DNA of 64,000 bases from Melieria omissa (taxonomy: Eukaryota; Arthropoda; Insecta; Diptera; Ulidiidae): the NCBI GenBank assembly GCA_963971225.1, contig OZ020267.1, forward strand, positions 33,537,989 to 33,601,988, in the 5' to 3' direction. The notes below the pieces were generated by a model that was not told the origin of the DNA, did not search any database, and saw only the letters and a program-made list of their open reading frames with translations. Shown here one piece after another: positions 33,385-44,577 of this stretch (position 1 is the first letter of the stretch; each line of letters opens with the position of its first letter). Position numbers and translations under genes: made by a program.

Positions 33385-34324
33385 ACTTATCAGCTCAGAT
33401 ACTATGTGAAAATTTTTCTCTATGGGTTTCCGTGCGGTTACTGCAAATATGGTTGGTTCTTCATTTGTCTCTTATTGAATTATTTCGTCAAACATTTATT
33501 TTTATGCATGCAAAAGGATGAGTTATGGACCAATGAGCACAAGGACAAATTTTATGAAATCTATAGTCATCAGGAGGAAGGTTAAAGATTACGGAAGATC
33601 ACTGAAATCTCTTGAAGGAAGGAAGTAGTCAGATTTATTGGCATGTTTCGGCGAATCCCCAATCGGGACGTGTTTTCAGCCGAGTAGAATCCAGCATCCA
33701 AGATTTGTACCCCGTTTGAAATAGACATAACAGATTTGAATCCTTCTTCTACTAGAAGAATACGTGGGATTTAATGTTTGTTGTTATGTTAATTTTCAAT
33801 CTTTCTAACAAAAATCCTCAGCCTAGAGGGTTGAACCAAGACTTACATAAAAGATAACCACTGGTCACAGCGAACACTCATGGGATTCCTTAATATCTGT
33901 TAGTGTCATCATTGTGTTGCTTGTAAACGGGCAGAGAGTTTATGATGGAACAGAGAATTGCTGGAGGAAGTTGTAAGTGTTCTGCTTGAATTTATGGTCT
34001 TTGGGCCTGGCTTGTAATCTTTGGTTCTACACACCGCATGTGATGTTGATAGAAGTTAGATAGCAAACTTTCGACCATTCACGATTTTTAGTCCCTTGTG
34101 AGTTAGATTCAAGTGTCAGTTTTATGACGTAGCTGAATGATCTTCTTAACGTATAATGTGTGATTAGGCAAACAATTTCTCAATATTCAACTGCAAAGCA
34201 CCAGATACCAGGGAAATAATTAGGAAGTAAATAATTGCCTGTCTCATAAATAATTCCTAGGCTCATGATTTCTTTAAAGATCTCTCAACACGACTCTCTC
34301 AGACACGACTGTATTATTATTATT
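33385..34324. other. Intergenic DNA, nothing recognised
   Basis: No open frame of note, no repeat structure seen and no RNA gene. A short ATT run precedes the hAT element. Confidence 0.5.
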
Positions 34325-34332
34325 ATTCTTAC

Positions 34333-34953
34333 TAGAGTCCTGCACGAGTATGCATTTTTGCTATTCGAAAACATCCAAATGCTTTTGAATAGAATACTTC
34401 ACTTCATCTCTGCGGACCGGTCCGAATGAATACGAGTACATTTCTCTTCGAGTACGAGTAAGCTCCGAACAGAAACGAGTAGACGTACACTATTTATTCA
34501 TATTCGCTCGAAGCGGGAAAACGAGGACAAAAGCATTCGAATAATAGTACACACTGCTTGAATATTCGAATATACTCGTTTTATTATTCCTAAGATTATT
34601 TAGAAATAGTTATGTTGTATATAAATATTTATTTATTTTGTATGCTCCTTCTTTCAATAATCTCCATTTTGCATACTAACTAATAAGCCACTAACAAGCC
34701 ACAAGTATACACATGGAAAAGTGACATACTGCGCATAAAAATATTCGGTGAAACTGTTGATATTCGAATACTTCGCAAAGTTCTCGATAACCGAATACGG
34801 GCACTGCAGTGTTCGCTTTCACCGAATACGAACCAGCGAGCGTCGCTTCTCGTTTCTATTCGTTTCGTTGTACGCATTCTTCGAATACCAAGTACTCGTA
34901 CAGTATGTACAGTAGTGTAGCCGCCAAAATGAATATATTCATGCAGGACTTTA
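34333..34953. mobile_element. hAT-type non-autonomous element, perfect 8-bp TSD
   Basis: Ends TAGAGTCCTGCA and TGCAGGACTTTA are inverted repeats with one mismatch. Weaker similarity continues inward ('cgagtatgcatttttg'). ATTCTTAC flanks both sides (34325-34332 and 34954-34961), a perfect 8-bp duplication. The interior is packed with 'cgaata', 'gagtac' and 'actcgt' words on both strands, so it can fold extensively. No transposase. Confidence 0.92.
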
Positions 34954-34961
34954 ATTCTTAC

Positions 34962-35857
34962 TAACTTGTTTGATCAATTTAATTTCAATTTTTTACTTCC
35001 AACTGTAAGTAATGAATATTTTGCAGTTACTGTTACTTCAAATGAAATTAAGTGGCAAGGGTTGAATCTATTTCAACTTAAATGTCGCCTCCATACAACT
35101 TTATGTTGTTACATTAATGCTATCGAAACCTTTGTGGAGTGTTGACGGACACACACATAAATATTTGCTGAAAACAAAAACCATTTTCCGTTTTCTGTAA
35201 ACTTTAAACTACTTCCAACCATGTTTGCAACTTGATCGATTACAAACATCACAAACAACACATCTTTTGACGAATTTGATGAACTTCCTGCAGCTTTATG
35301 CTGCCGTTTCCGAAAACGCATTTCAAAATGTTGTCGTTGTTGTTGGTTGCTATTCAACTGTTTTGCTGTTTTCCTTTGGCAGAGAACACTTGCCGCTTGT
35401 CGCTTGGCAAAACGCACTGTACATTTTGATCACATCATTGTGGCACGTGCACTGAATCGAAAACGATATCTAAACATGAATGAAATCCAAGTCAATAGCT
35501 GCGAGGTTGCTCATACGCCGCGCTGTGCACGCACACACAACGAGCCGCATGCTGTGTGCGCTCAGGCCGCGTGCACGTCGCACTCGCACACCGACAACAC
35601 TGTCGCATTCGCTCACTGATTGAAGGAGCGCAGTGCGCTCGAGTGCACCGTTCAAGTGTTGAAGCGTGCACAAGTCGCCAATTGAGAGCAGCAGCAACGG
35701 CGACAGTGCGCTCTGTTGCCGGTTGCATACCAGTTTTTAGAGGGTAGCGTCTGTCAACTCATTTTGGCTTTTATGTCTTGTTCCGCCATGTCTTTGTCTT
35801 TGCGTTCGTGTTTGGCTGATTGGCGGCGCGCGGCTGCAGACGTAAATCAGTATGCAG
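34962..35857. other. Upstream region of Osi7-like gene
   Basis: Short overlapping open frames lie on both strands in a GC-richer part (35.45-35.75 kb), with no domain. This is likely promoter-proximal regulatory DNA (inference). Confidence 0.4.
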
Positions 35858-35865
35858 TATAAAAA
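35858..35865 (+). promoter_or_regulatory. TATA box of Osi7-like gene
   Basis: TATAAAAA lies 136 bp before the ATG at 35994. The leader between them contains no upstream ATG that opens a longer frame. Confidence 0.7.
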
Positions 35866-35993
35866 TCGTGAACAATAGAAAAACGATTATTATTCGCAAT
35901 TGTTCCTTCACAGCGGCGAGTGGTCGATCGGTCGAGCGAGTCGAGCAAGTAGAAAAATTTTGTAAAATTTAATCGTAGACAAGCGGCTGCATA

Positions 35994-38548
35994 ATGTCGT
36001 CGACGCGGTATTTAGTCCTCGCCGCGCTGCTGGGCTTTGCAGCGATGGCCAATGCTGCCACAGCGGTGCGTGTGCCAGACATGCAAAGCATGATTGCCGA
36101 AGAAAGCGCCAAGTGCGAGAGCGGCGAAGATTCGATGGCCTGCATCAAGGTGCGAGCCATGCGATTTCTGGACACAGTCTTGAGCAAAGACAGCTACAAG
36201 GTGAGTGCCACACTCATTCATTGTGACAGCTCAATCTCATACGATCTCATGCTGGTCTTCTTCATTCTGACTTGCAGATTTCTGATGTCGAGGTGCGCGC
36301 CAACGGACTTCAGTCGCCGCGCAGCGCTCGCGCCCAGAACGATGGCGACATTGTCGACACGCTGGAGAACTACATTCAAGGTCACGACATTACCATGGAC
36401 TTGCCTATCGCTGACGCCAAAGTCACCGTCTCCTCACGCAACCTGGCCAACGACGAATTGAGTGTGAATGTGAAATTCGCCGGTGAGGGCGTGGTCGAAG
36501 GCAAGGGTAAGAAGGGAAACATCTTCAAGAAGGGTGGGTTTTGCATGCGATTCCTATACGCGCGAAGAACATTGAATTAGCTAAACGTTGAATCTCTGCG
36601 CTTCTATCCGCAGGCAAAAAGCACCGATTGCGCAAGATGATTATGCCCATCATGGTTCTGATACTGCTCAAGGCCATGACGGTCATTCCCATGGCGATTG
36701 GCATATTGAAGATTAAGGCGTTCAACGCGCTGGCGCTGGGCTTCTTCTCGTTCATTGTATCGGTTGGTTTGGCCATTTTCCAATTGTGCAAGAAGGTAAG
36801 CCCGAGCTAATCGATTCGTTTTTGTTGTATAATTTTAGGCTGTCGTGGGATGTTGATTTGTCTGAAGTCAGGCAGACAGGCAGGCGGGAGGAAGTGTAGA
36901 AAAAAAGCGAAAATATTTTTTTGATACAAATCGTAACAGTTTAAGTGTGAAAAGGGAAAGGAATTGTTTGTGAGCTAAGTACTTTTTGTAAGCTTTTGTT
37001 TTGGGTAAGTTTTAGTCGAACGACCCGCACACGCTGTCATAGTTGCACCTTCACAACATCAAACTGTCATAGTGTGTCATCATCAGTCGTTTGTCAGTCA
37101 TCCTTTCATTGCATAATGTTGTAAAATTAAAGGTGCAACGCAGACATTTCCTTCCCCTCGACAACTGACTGGTACAAGGCAAAGTGCTAATTTTTAAACA
37201 CAATTTTAAAACACATTTTAAAAAACACTATAATTTGTGAACAAATTTCGTTTAACCCGACATTACGAACCGTTTCAGAGAGAACGAGTATTTTTGACCG
37301 TAAGTGAAGTCGAAGCAACAAAGGTCTGTGAAGACAGCCAAAGAACTCAACTCATTCACTCATAATTTTTATTGAAATTTTAAGTCCAATCTGACTGGGA
37401 CACAACACTTCAAATCTCAAGACTCAAGTTTGTACTTAAATACAAAACTAACTAAAGTTCGTATCACAGCAAAATTTCACAGATTTCAAAAAGCCCTCAA
37501 TCAGCACATTTCATATCAGTTCATAAATTTTAAATTGATTTGCTTATTCCCAACATTCAAATAATTTTTTTCTTCCCCCTTTCATCGTTGTTACACTGTC
37601 AGAAACAAAAGTTTGTTTTCATCACAAATCCTTTCAAATTTGGCGCCGTTTCACCAGTTCCAATCAAATTTTTAATTAGCTAAACTGCACAGAAATTTAT
37701 TACTTTTCTCTGCCAAGTCTAAGTCCAAAAAATGCATGTCATTCATATTTTTTATTGAAATTTTAAGTCCAATCTGACTGGGACACAACACTTCAAATCT
37801 CAAGACTCAAGTTTGTACTTAAATACAAAACTAACTAAAGTTCGTATCACAGCAAAATTTTACAGATTTCAAAAAGCCCTCAATCAGCACATTTCATATC
37901 AGTTCATAAATTTTCAATTGATTTGCTTATTCTCAACATTCAAATCATTTTTTCTTTTCCCTTTCATCGTTGTTACACTGTCAGAAACAAAAGCTTTTGT
38001 TTCCTTTACAAATCCTTTCAAATTTGGCGCATTTCACCAGTTCCAATTAAATTTTCAATTAGCTATTCTGGACAGAATTTTATCACATTTCTCTGCCAGA
38101 TCTTAATTGGAGTTGCTGAAATATTGGCCGCATTTTTACCAGCAGTCACCTTGATTCGCCCATTCACCCATTTCGTTTCGTCCATCACATTTGCATTCGT
38201 CTGTAAATTAGTTCAGCCAACATGTGTCGCTTCCCAATCGCAAAATTCTGCCTTCATTCGAACCTTCCCTCCGCTCCGCGCAATAACTATTTCAACATCT
38301 TTCGTACAACCATATTTTAATATTCAAATATTTGAACACCTCCCGCCCGCACCACGTACGCCAGTAGCTCCACACATGTTTACATTTCCACAACTTCTTC
38401 CCAGATTGCCGCCGAGCACCACTCAGCCCACATCACCGCGCATGGACCATGGGACGGACGATCGGCCACCAGCGCTGCAGTCGCACAGCCACAGCCGCAG
38501 CAACAATTGGCATCCGCACACCAGTTGGCCTACAAAGCCTACGCCTAG
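35994..38548 (+). CDS. Osi7: Osiris protein, Osi7-like
   Basis: Four exons: 35994-36200, 36278-36533, 36614-36795 and 38405-38548. All introns are GT-AG. The product is 262 residues. It has a signal peptide ([21 protein letters not shown]), a two-cysteine segment ([20 protein letters not shown]) and a middle with [20 protein letters not shown]. The basic plus hydrophobic DUF1676 core runs from [20 protein letters not shown] to LAIFQLCKK. The fourth exon encodes a Gln/Ala/His-rich tail that ends HQLAYKAYA, the AQxLAY-type motif. That exon was assigned by its 'cttcccag' acceptor, phase 0 and the family motif. The longer open frame through it from 37923 belongs to another frame. Intron 3 (1609 bp) carries a 383-bp duplication. 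Expected role: secretory or endosomal protein of cuticle-forming cells. The number 7 comes from cluster order. Confidence 0.9.
37371..38101 (+). repeat. Tandem duplication, 383-bp unit, in Osi7 intron 3
   Basis: 'attgaaattttaagtcc' starts at 37371 and again at 37754. The two copies stay alike through 'caatctgactgggacac', 'actaactaaagttcg', 'ttacactgtcagaaac' and 'ttctctgcca'. They differ by scattered substitutions and small indels, so the duplication is not very recent. Confidence 0.92.
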
Positions 38549-40190
38549 AGAGAAGAGCTCCTAAAAATTCATAAAACCAAAAATAACAAAGCGCCCAAAT
38601 ACCCCAGAAAAATCCAAAAGATTTGCTAAGCGGCCATTTTCAGTGCGTTTTCCTTATTGCCTGCGTCGCGTCAAATCACAAAATGCCAAGCAACGCAAAT
38701 CTGGGGTGAATGCTGAAAAGGCGCAAAATGTTATTTGTTAATTGTTGAAAAAAAAGAAACCTTTGTCCCTTTTCGGCAATGCGGGGGAATGGGTCCGGCC
38801 AGCGTCCGACCGCCCACGGCAACGCACCAAAAAAAAAGCGCAAAATTCACACAAAGCGAAACATCCAAAGAAATGAAGGAAAACCCAGGCATTTACTTCA
38901 CAAAAAGTTTCACAACGTCTTCTTAAGCATTTTACGTAGTTAGTTGCTTTATTTATTTATTTATTTATTATATTGTTTAACAAATTTGTTGCTATTTGAA
39001 AGAAAAATATACAAACATAAAGCAGGAAGAAAACATTGCATCATTGCAAGAAAGTACAACAAACACATATCCTGTCAAATTCACCGAAATCATGTTGAGT
39101 TCAGTTTAATCTTTGTTTTTGCGCCCTAAAGTAGACTTGGGTGGTTGCCGTAAGTAAGCTGGAGCGCACAAGCAACACACACACAAGAGAAGAAATTGTG
39201 CTTAGGCGCCGAGTGTTCGCAAAGGAAATGGTTGGAGTAATTAGGCAAATTTTGCAAAAGAAACAGACGAGCAGAAATGTTCAACGCCTCGAGTTAAAAA
39301 CGTTGGCAAACATGACAGAAGATTTATTTTTGGCGCCACAAAGTAGGCAACGCGCAGCAGCAAACTTTTATCATTTACACATTTACACATTTACACATTT
39401 ATACATTTATATATTGAGTACGCATGTGCCACTCAAAACTCACATAAACAAACAATAAGTCTTGCAGCCAATTTCTCCTTCATTATTATTTTTCCAAACA
39501 AAATTTAACTACTTAAATTTCACTTTACATTTGTTTTAAATATCTTTGTGTTGCTTTTTAATTACTTATTCATAGCGTGTTTTTCGTTTGCATTTCACTT
39601 CTGTCTGTCCCCATTAATTACAGACACTTATAAATGCTCAATCACTGCCAATCGACGATACACGTGCGCAGCGCTCACCGCACTCCACGTGCGCTCATTT
39701 GCGTCCTAATTAGCCAATTACGGCGCCAGTGCGTGGCGTTTGTGTGTTCGTGCCCTCTCGCGTCACTCTCAACACAACAGCAGCGTTGCCACCTTATATG
39801 CAGTCATTTCACTGCCCCATCGCTTCGGCTACTCTGGCTGCCCACACAGTCTGGCATTGGCTTCGAGCATTTTCTTTCCATTCTGGTCGCGATTGGCCTT
39901 CGCCTCGTTGGCGACGCGTCTACTTTCGTTTTAAGTCTATTTATGAAATTTCATTATTTTCATATGCAATTAATTCAAAATCGAAATGTTTTCGCGTAGA
40001 CGCACTCAGTGCAATTCGGTGGCCATTTGTGAGCCCATACAGTGGACTTATGGGAGACCCTTTAGTAAGTCTGTATGGAAGCGTTGGAAACTTGTTACTT
40101 GCAAATTTGACATGATTTATTGCACGGAAACATTATGATTTTTGCTTTGAAGAAACCTTAAAATTAATTAAGTATTAATTTTTAAATTTT
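38549..40190. other. 3' flank of Osi7-like gene and intergenic DNA
   Basis: No strong AATAAA lies just after the TAG. 'cataaaacc' near 38570 is the nearest approximation. An (ACATTTAC)n-type run lies near 39368-39412. Open frames around 39634-40115 show no domain. Confidence 0.45.
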
Positions 40191-40194
40191 TTAT

Positions 40195-41430
40195 ACTTTT
40201 TTTTATTTTAATTTTTTCTAATTTTGCATTTTTTTCACTGAAAACTGTTTTTCAATGATGAATAAATCATTAAAATTGGTTCTTCTAATTTTGTATTGTT
40301 TTTCACTGAAGATTTTTTTCAATGATGAGTAAATCATTAAAATTGGCTGTTCTATTTTTATATTTTTTTTTCTACAGATAGATTTCAATGATTTGATGAT
40401 TTCAATTTTAATTTAATCATTAAAATTGGTTCTTCTAATTTTGCATTGTTTTTCTGAAGATTGTTTCTTCTAAGAAGATTGGTTCTTTTAATTTTGTAGT
40501 TTTTCACTGAAGATTGTTTTGCAATGATGAATCAATCATTAAATTTGTCTCTACTAATTTTGTGTTTTTCCTCAGTGAATTTTTTTTTCAATGATAAATA
40601 AGGCTTTTAAATTGGTTCTTCTAATCTTGTATTTTTTTCCTGAAAATTATTTTTCAATGATGAATAAATTCTTCAAATCGGTTCTTTGAATTTTGTATTT
40701 TTTTTCAATGAAAATTGTTTTTCAATCATGAATGAATCATTAAAATTGAAAAAATTTTATATATTTTTATTTCTGAAGATTTTTTATCAATGATGAATAA
40801 ATCATTAAAATTGGTTCTTCTAATTTTGCATTGTTTTCCCAAAGATTGTTTCTTCTAAGAAGATTGGTTCTTCTAATTTTGTACTTTTTTTCACTGAAGA
40901 TTGTTTTTCAAAGATGAATAAATCATTAAAATTGATTCTTTTAATTTAATATATGTTTATTTCTGAAGATTGTTTTTCAATGATGAATAAATTAAGAAGA
41001 TTGTTTCTTCTAAGAAGATTGGTCCTTCTAATTTTGCATTTTTTTTTCCTGAAGATTGTTTTGCAATGTTGAATCAATCATTCAATTTGGTTCTACTAAT
41101 TTTGTATTTTTTCTTCACTGAAGATTTTTTTCAATGATAAATAAGTCTTTTAAATTGGCTTTTCTAATTTTGTATTTTTCCCCTGAAAATTGTTTTTCAA
41201 TGATGAATAAATCATTAAAATTTGTTCTTCTAATTTTGTATTTTTTTTGCACTGAAGATTTTTTTCAATGATGAATGAATCATTAAAATTGATTCTTTTA
41301 ATTTTATATATTTTTATTTCTGAAGATTGTTTTTCAATGATGAATAAATTATTAAAAATGGTTCTTCTAATTTTGTATTTTTTTTTTCACTAAATGTTTA
41401 CTCAATGTTTTTCAATGATGAATGAATTAT
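40195..41430. repeat. Tandem array of ~70-bp AT-rich units, about 17 copies
   Basis: Units contain 'ttcaatgatgaataaatc', 'attaaaattggttcttc', 'taattttgtatttttttc' and 'actgaagattgttt' in fixed order, with substitutions and deletions. Higher-order pieces such as 'tctaagaagattggttctt' recur near 40470, 40855 and 41010. Non-coding. Confidence 0.9.
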
Positions 41431-42240
41431 TCAAATCAGTTCAGAAGATACCGAGATGCCATGTCTACACTCTACTACATTTGTAGGTGAGCCATCGGCT
41501 ATTATTGTATGGCAGTCCATTTAAGAGTTGGAGATTGAAGGTAAGTATTTTTAGAAAAACATTCGAAATGGAAAATAAATTGGGCTCAACCATACAGCCG
41601 GTAAATCTGCACGGAACTTGGGAGCAGTGGCAGCTTATTTCAGAAAATCAAACATTTTGTCATTAAAAGTTAGACGAAGAGACAAGTTTGATTGACATAA
41701 AAGTGCAGAAGAAAACATAAGTGGGGGTCAGCCATAGATTTAACCCTCTAAGAGCAACTTTTGAGCAACTGTGTAGCAATTTTTCGAGTACTTTTGTGAA
41801 CTTGAATCTCAATGCGATGTCATTTACATCCACTTTATGTTAGCTCACAAATTTTTTGATTCATGCATTTTTTCGTAAACCTCATGAAATGAGAGGTTCC
41901 GTAGTATAGAAAATCGACTAATACAAATTTCCATACAACTCTAAATCGTGTCTAATGCATATTTAGACCGAAATATTCGCTCGTCTGCTTAGAAGTGGGT
42001 ATGTTTGTAATAATCAAAAATGCTCTTACTTGATCACTTAAAAATTCAACAAGAAAAAAGTGCTCAATGTAATTGAATATATTTTTTATTATGAAGCTCA
42101 GAGCCTTTACAATTTCAGTATCTCTCCATAGCACATTTAAATAATCTGTTAAGAGATACGCAGATGTAAAATTACGTTAAATATTTCGCTCAAAACTTTT
42201 TGTAATTTCTATTTAATTCTTATAATCATTTATTGTTTTA
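41431..42240. other. Intergenic DNA, nothing recognised
   Basis: AT-rich with short frames only. A TTAA plus CCCTCTAAGAGC word at about 41740 has no matching inverted partner, so it is not called as a MITE. Confidence 0.45.
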
Positions 42241-42257
42241 ACGATTCCCAAAACTAA

Positions 42258-42480
42258 ATTGACCGCCTCGGTAGCACAGCGTCGAATCCTATGAATTTCC
42301 AATTTCCAATTAGCAATTTTTCCTTCCTTCCATTTGTTTTGTTATCCCTTCAGTATTGGACTTCCATTCCAAAGGTCGTAGGTTCGAATCCTACGAATTT
42401 CTAGGAATAATACTTTTAGTATTGGGCTTTCATCCCAGAGGTCATAAGTTCGAATCCTATGAATTTCCAATTTCCAGTTA
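42258..42480 (+). repeat. Duplicated tRNA-like fragments
   Basis: Two copies about 66 bp apart (near 42350-42400 and 42416-42466) read 'agtattgg', a hairpin-like 'cttccattccaaaggtc' or 'ctttcatcccagaggtc', then 'gttcgaatccta'. GTTCGAATCC fits a pol III B box, so each copy looks like an anticodon arm plus T arm. A third head-like piece, 'gcctcggtagcacag', is at about 42264. Probably decayed, rearranged SINE heads. Confidence 0.55.
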
Positions 42481-43582
42481 GCAATTTTTCCTTCATTCCA
42501 TTTGTTTCTTATCTCTTCAGCATTGCCCAATCGAATCCTTTACTTTTCAATGAGTTTCTATCCTTTTCATTACAATCAATTTTGATGACCAGCTTCCAGC
42601 AGAATAACATATCCAATAGTCGTACTAGCGCAACAACAAGTTGTTGTCAGCAACACCACTAGCAATGCCAGCATGGACCACCGGAAATCTGTCAGCGCAT
42701 CTATCATCCAAAATAAGCTCATCAAAGACCCCAACCTCTATGATTTCCAATAGCAACACCTACATAGCTGCAATAAAAGCACAGAGGACGTTCTACACAA
42801 CCCAGCAATAAACTTTCACACGAAGGCGAAGGCGTCTCTAAGAGGGAACAAAAGTTGGCAGTTACACATACGAAGGCGTCTCTAAGAGGGAACAACAAAT
42901 GGCAGCTCCATCACTTAGGACTGTAACTCCCTGACTACTAATCACTCACCGTGGCAGAACTTCAATCGATCAACGTAACCAACACAATAGTCCTTTTCAC
43001 AAACTTGTGCAGTTGATTTAGCAAATTTGTTTAATATTTAGCAAACATTTACCATCAGCTGTGAGCGGTCTATTTCTGTTTAGTTTGCAATATTCTTGCA
43101 ATTTACAAATTTCTCAGCTAAGTCACTTTTGTGAATGCAGCCACCTACGAAAGCTCCTTGGAGATAATTTAGTATTAATATTTTATGGATTTCCTTCTCA
43201 CTTCACTTTTTGTTTAGTTTTTCCGTTTAATTTGTTATTCTTATTTCTCTCTTTCTTTTGCACGTTTCAAAAGAGGGGTTTACGTCTTTTGCTTTTCTTT
43301 ACAACAGCTGTCAGCTGGCAATACGGTGTTGCATTTGCATAGTAAATTTAAACTATGGGTTCTCAGTGTTGCATATTTATAAGGGAGCAGTAATTAAGCA
43401 AGAAAAATAATAAAAATTTTTTTACATATTCAACAAATTAAAGTCAGTTTTGACATTTCTTATAACTTTGGAATAATAATGAAATACGATTCTTTAAAAT
43501 TAAAGTGCTTGAACTGCATTTCATAGAGCATTAATTAAATCATTTAATCTTAATTTCTATACAAATATTCGATAGCACACAT
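42481..43582. other. Intergenic DNA with a short repeat
   Basis: 'cgaaggcgtctctaagaggg' or close variants occurs twice, near 42825 and 42870. A Phe-rich open frame at 43061-43342 has no domain. No other feature. Confidence 0.45.
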
Positions 43583-43583
43583 T

Positions 43584-44576
43584 AGGTCTGTTTGGCAGAG
43601 AATAATTTGTACGAATTTGTACAAATTTGTAGAAATGTTTACTGGATCCTGTTTGTTGACGCCAAATCTCCAGTCACGAGAGAGAAACTGAGAGCGTAAA
43701 GTGACAGTTCATTTCGTAAGAACTTGCAAGTTTTTACTGGAGAAATTTTGGCCAGTGACTTTTATTAGTTGCAGCCGCCGTAGATCAGCTGGCTAGTGCG
43801 TTGGGCGGCGAGTCAAGACTCTGCGAGTTCAATACTCCGTCGCGTTAACACCGAAAAAAAAGAAAAACAACAGTTTTTCTTTCGGCGGCTGTAATCTCAG
43901 CAGGAAATGGCAAACCTCTGAGAGTAAGATTGCCTATGAAAAAGCTCCCAACTCGCCGTTCGGAATCGGCATAAAGCTGTAGGTCCCTTCCAACCTTGGA
44001 AAAACATTCGCACGCACAACACGGTTGGTTGCGGGTAACTAGGCCTTAGTCTCGTAAGCGGGCTGTCGTGCCAGTCAAGAAGAAGAAGAACTTTTAGCCA
44101 GTAAAAAGAAGAACAAGAAAAACATATGACTGGCTGCCATATGATCGAAATAATTTTTGCAAACTTTTGGAGGCAAATGGAACCTGCAAAGAATTTGTGC
44201 GTTCGCAAGTCTGCTGACCAACAACCATCTTGCTCAGCTTTACCCGCTGAAGCTGAAAGGGCAGAATCGCAGAATCGCACTATTTGCCTTTTGCATTAAA
44301 TGTATGAATTAACTTAATTTTCCCTACCGCTTCAAACCTCAAATGAAACTTTTAGATCATCTGCTACTTTATTTAACCCTCCTGTTTACACCCTTTTTAC
44401 TGTGTATTGTGGGTGTGCGAAGTACCAGTGTAACCAAGAGTTAAAACTTGCAAATTCTTACAAATTGCTGTTTGTTTACTTTTTTGGATAGTTTCGTTTT
44501 TGGGAGCGTAAGCTCGCTTACTCTCATGATATTTTTTACTGGATAATTTTTACTGGAAATCTTGCCAAACAGACCT
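43584..44576. mobile_element. DNA transposon, AGGTCTGTTTGGCA ends, with nested SINE
   Basis: AGGTCTGTTTGGCA at the left and TGCCAAACAGACCT at the right are perfect 14-bp inverted ends. Outside them both sides read ATT (43581-43583, 44577-44579). The target could instead be TA if the outer A is counted differently. The ends also share 'tttactgga' words. It has no transposase. A SINE lies within it, so this element is the older insertion. Confidence 0.75.
43765..44089 (+). mobile_element. tRNA-derived SINE sharing the 32970 body
   Basis: The head 'gccgccgtagatcagctggc' followed by 'gagttcaatactcc' (weak B box) is tRNA-like. The body 'ctcgccgttcggaatcggc' and 'aaagctgtaggtccct' matches the SINE at 32970. 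A 'gaagaagaag' tail ends it. ACTTTTA on both sides (43758-43764 and 44090-44096) fits a short target duplication. The head differs from that of the 32970 copy. Confidence 0.8.
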
Positions 44577-44577
44577 A

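Noticed and set aside
37923..38564. 213-codon open frame overlapping the last Osi7 exon
   Set aside because: It runs through intron sequence and reads the exon in another frame. The spliced frame ending HQLAYKAYA fits the family.
40195..41430. CRISPR-like array of repeats and spacers
   Set aside because: Units are contiguous diverged tandem repeats without unique spacers, in a eukaryotic genome.
44370..44442. Tiny 70-bp TTAA-flanked element with CCCTCCTGTTTACAC end
   Set aside because: Inverted ends match only loosely and only one copy is seen, so chance is likely.
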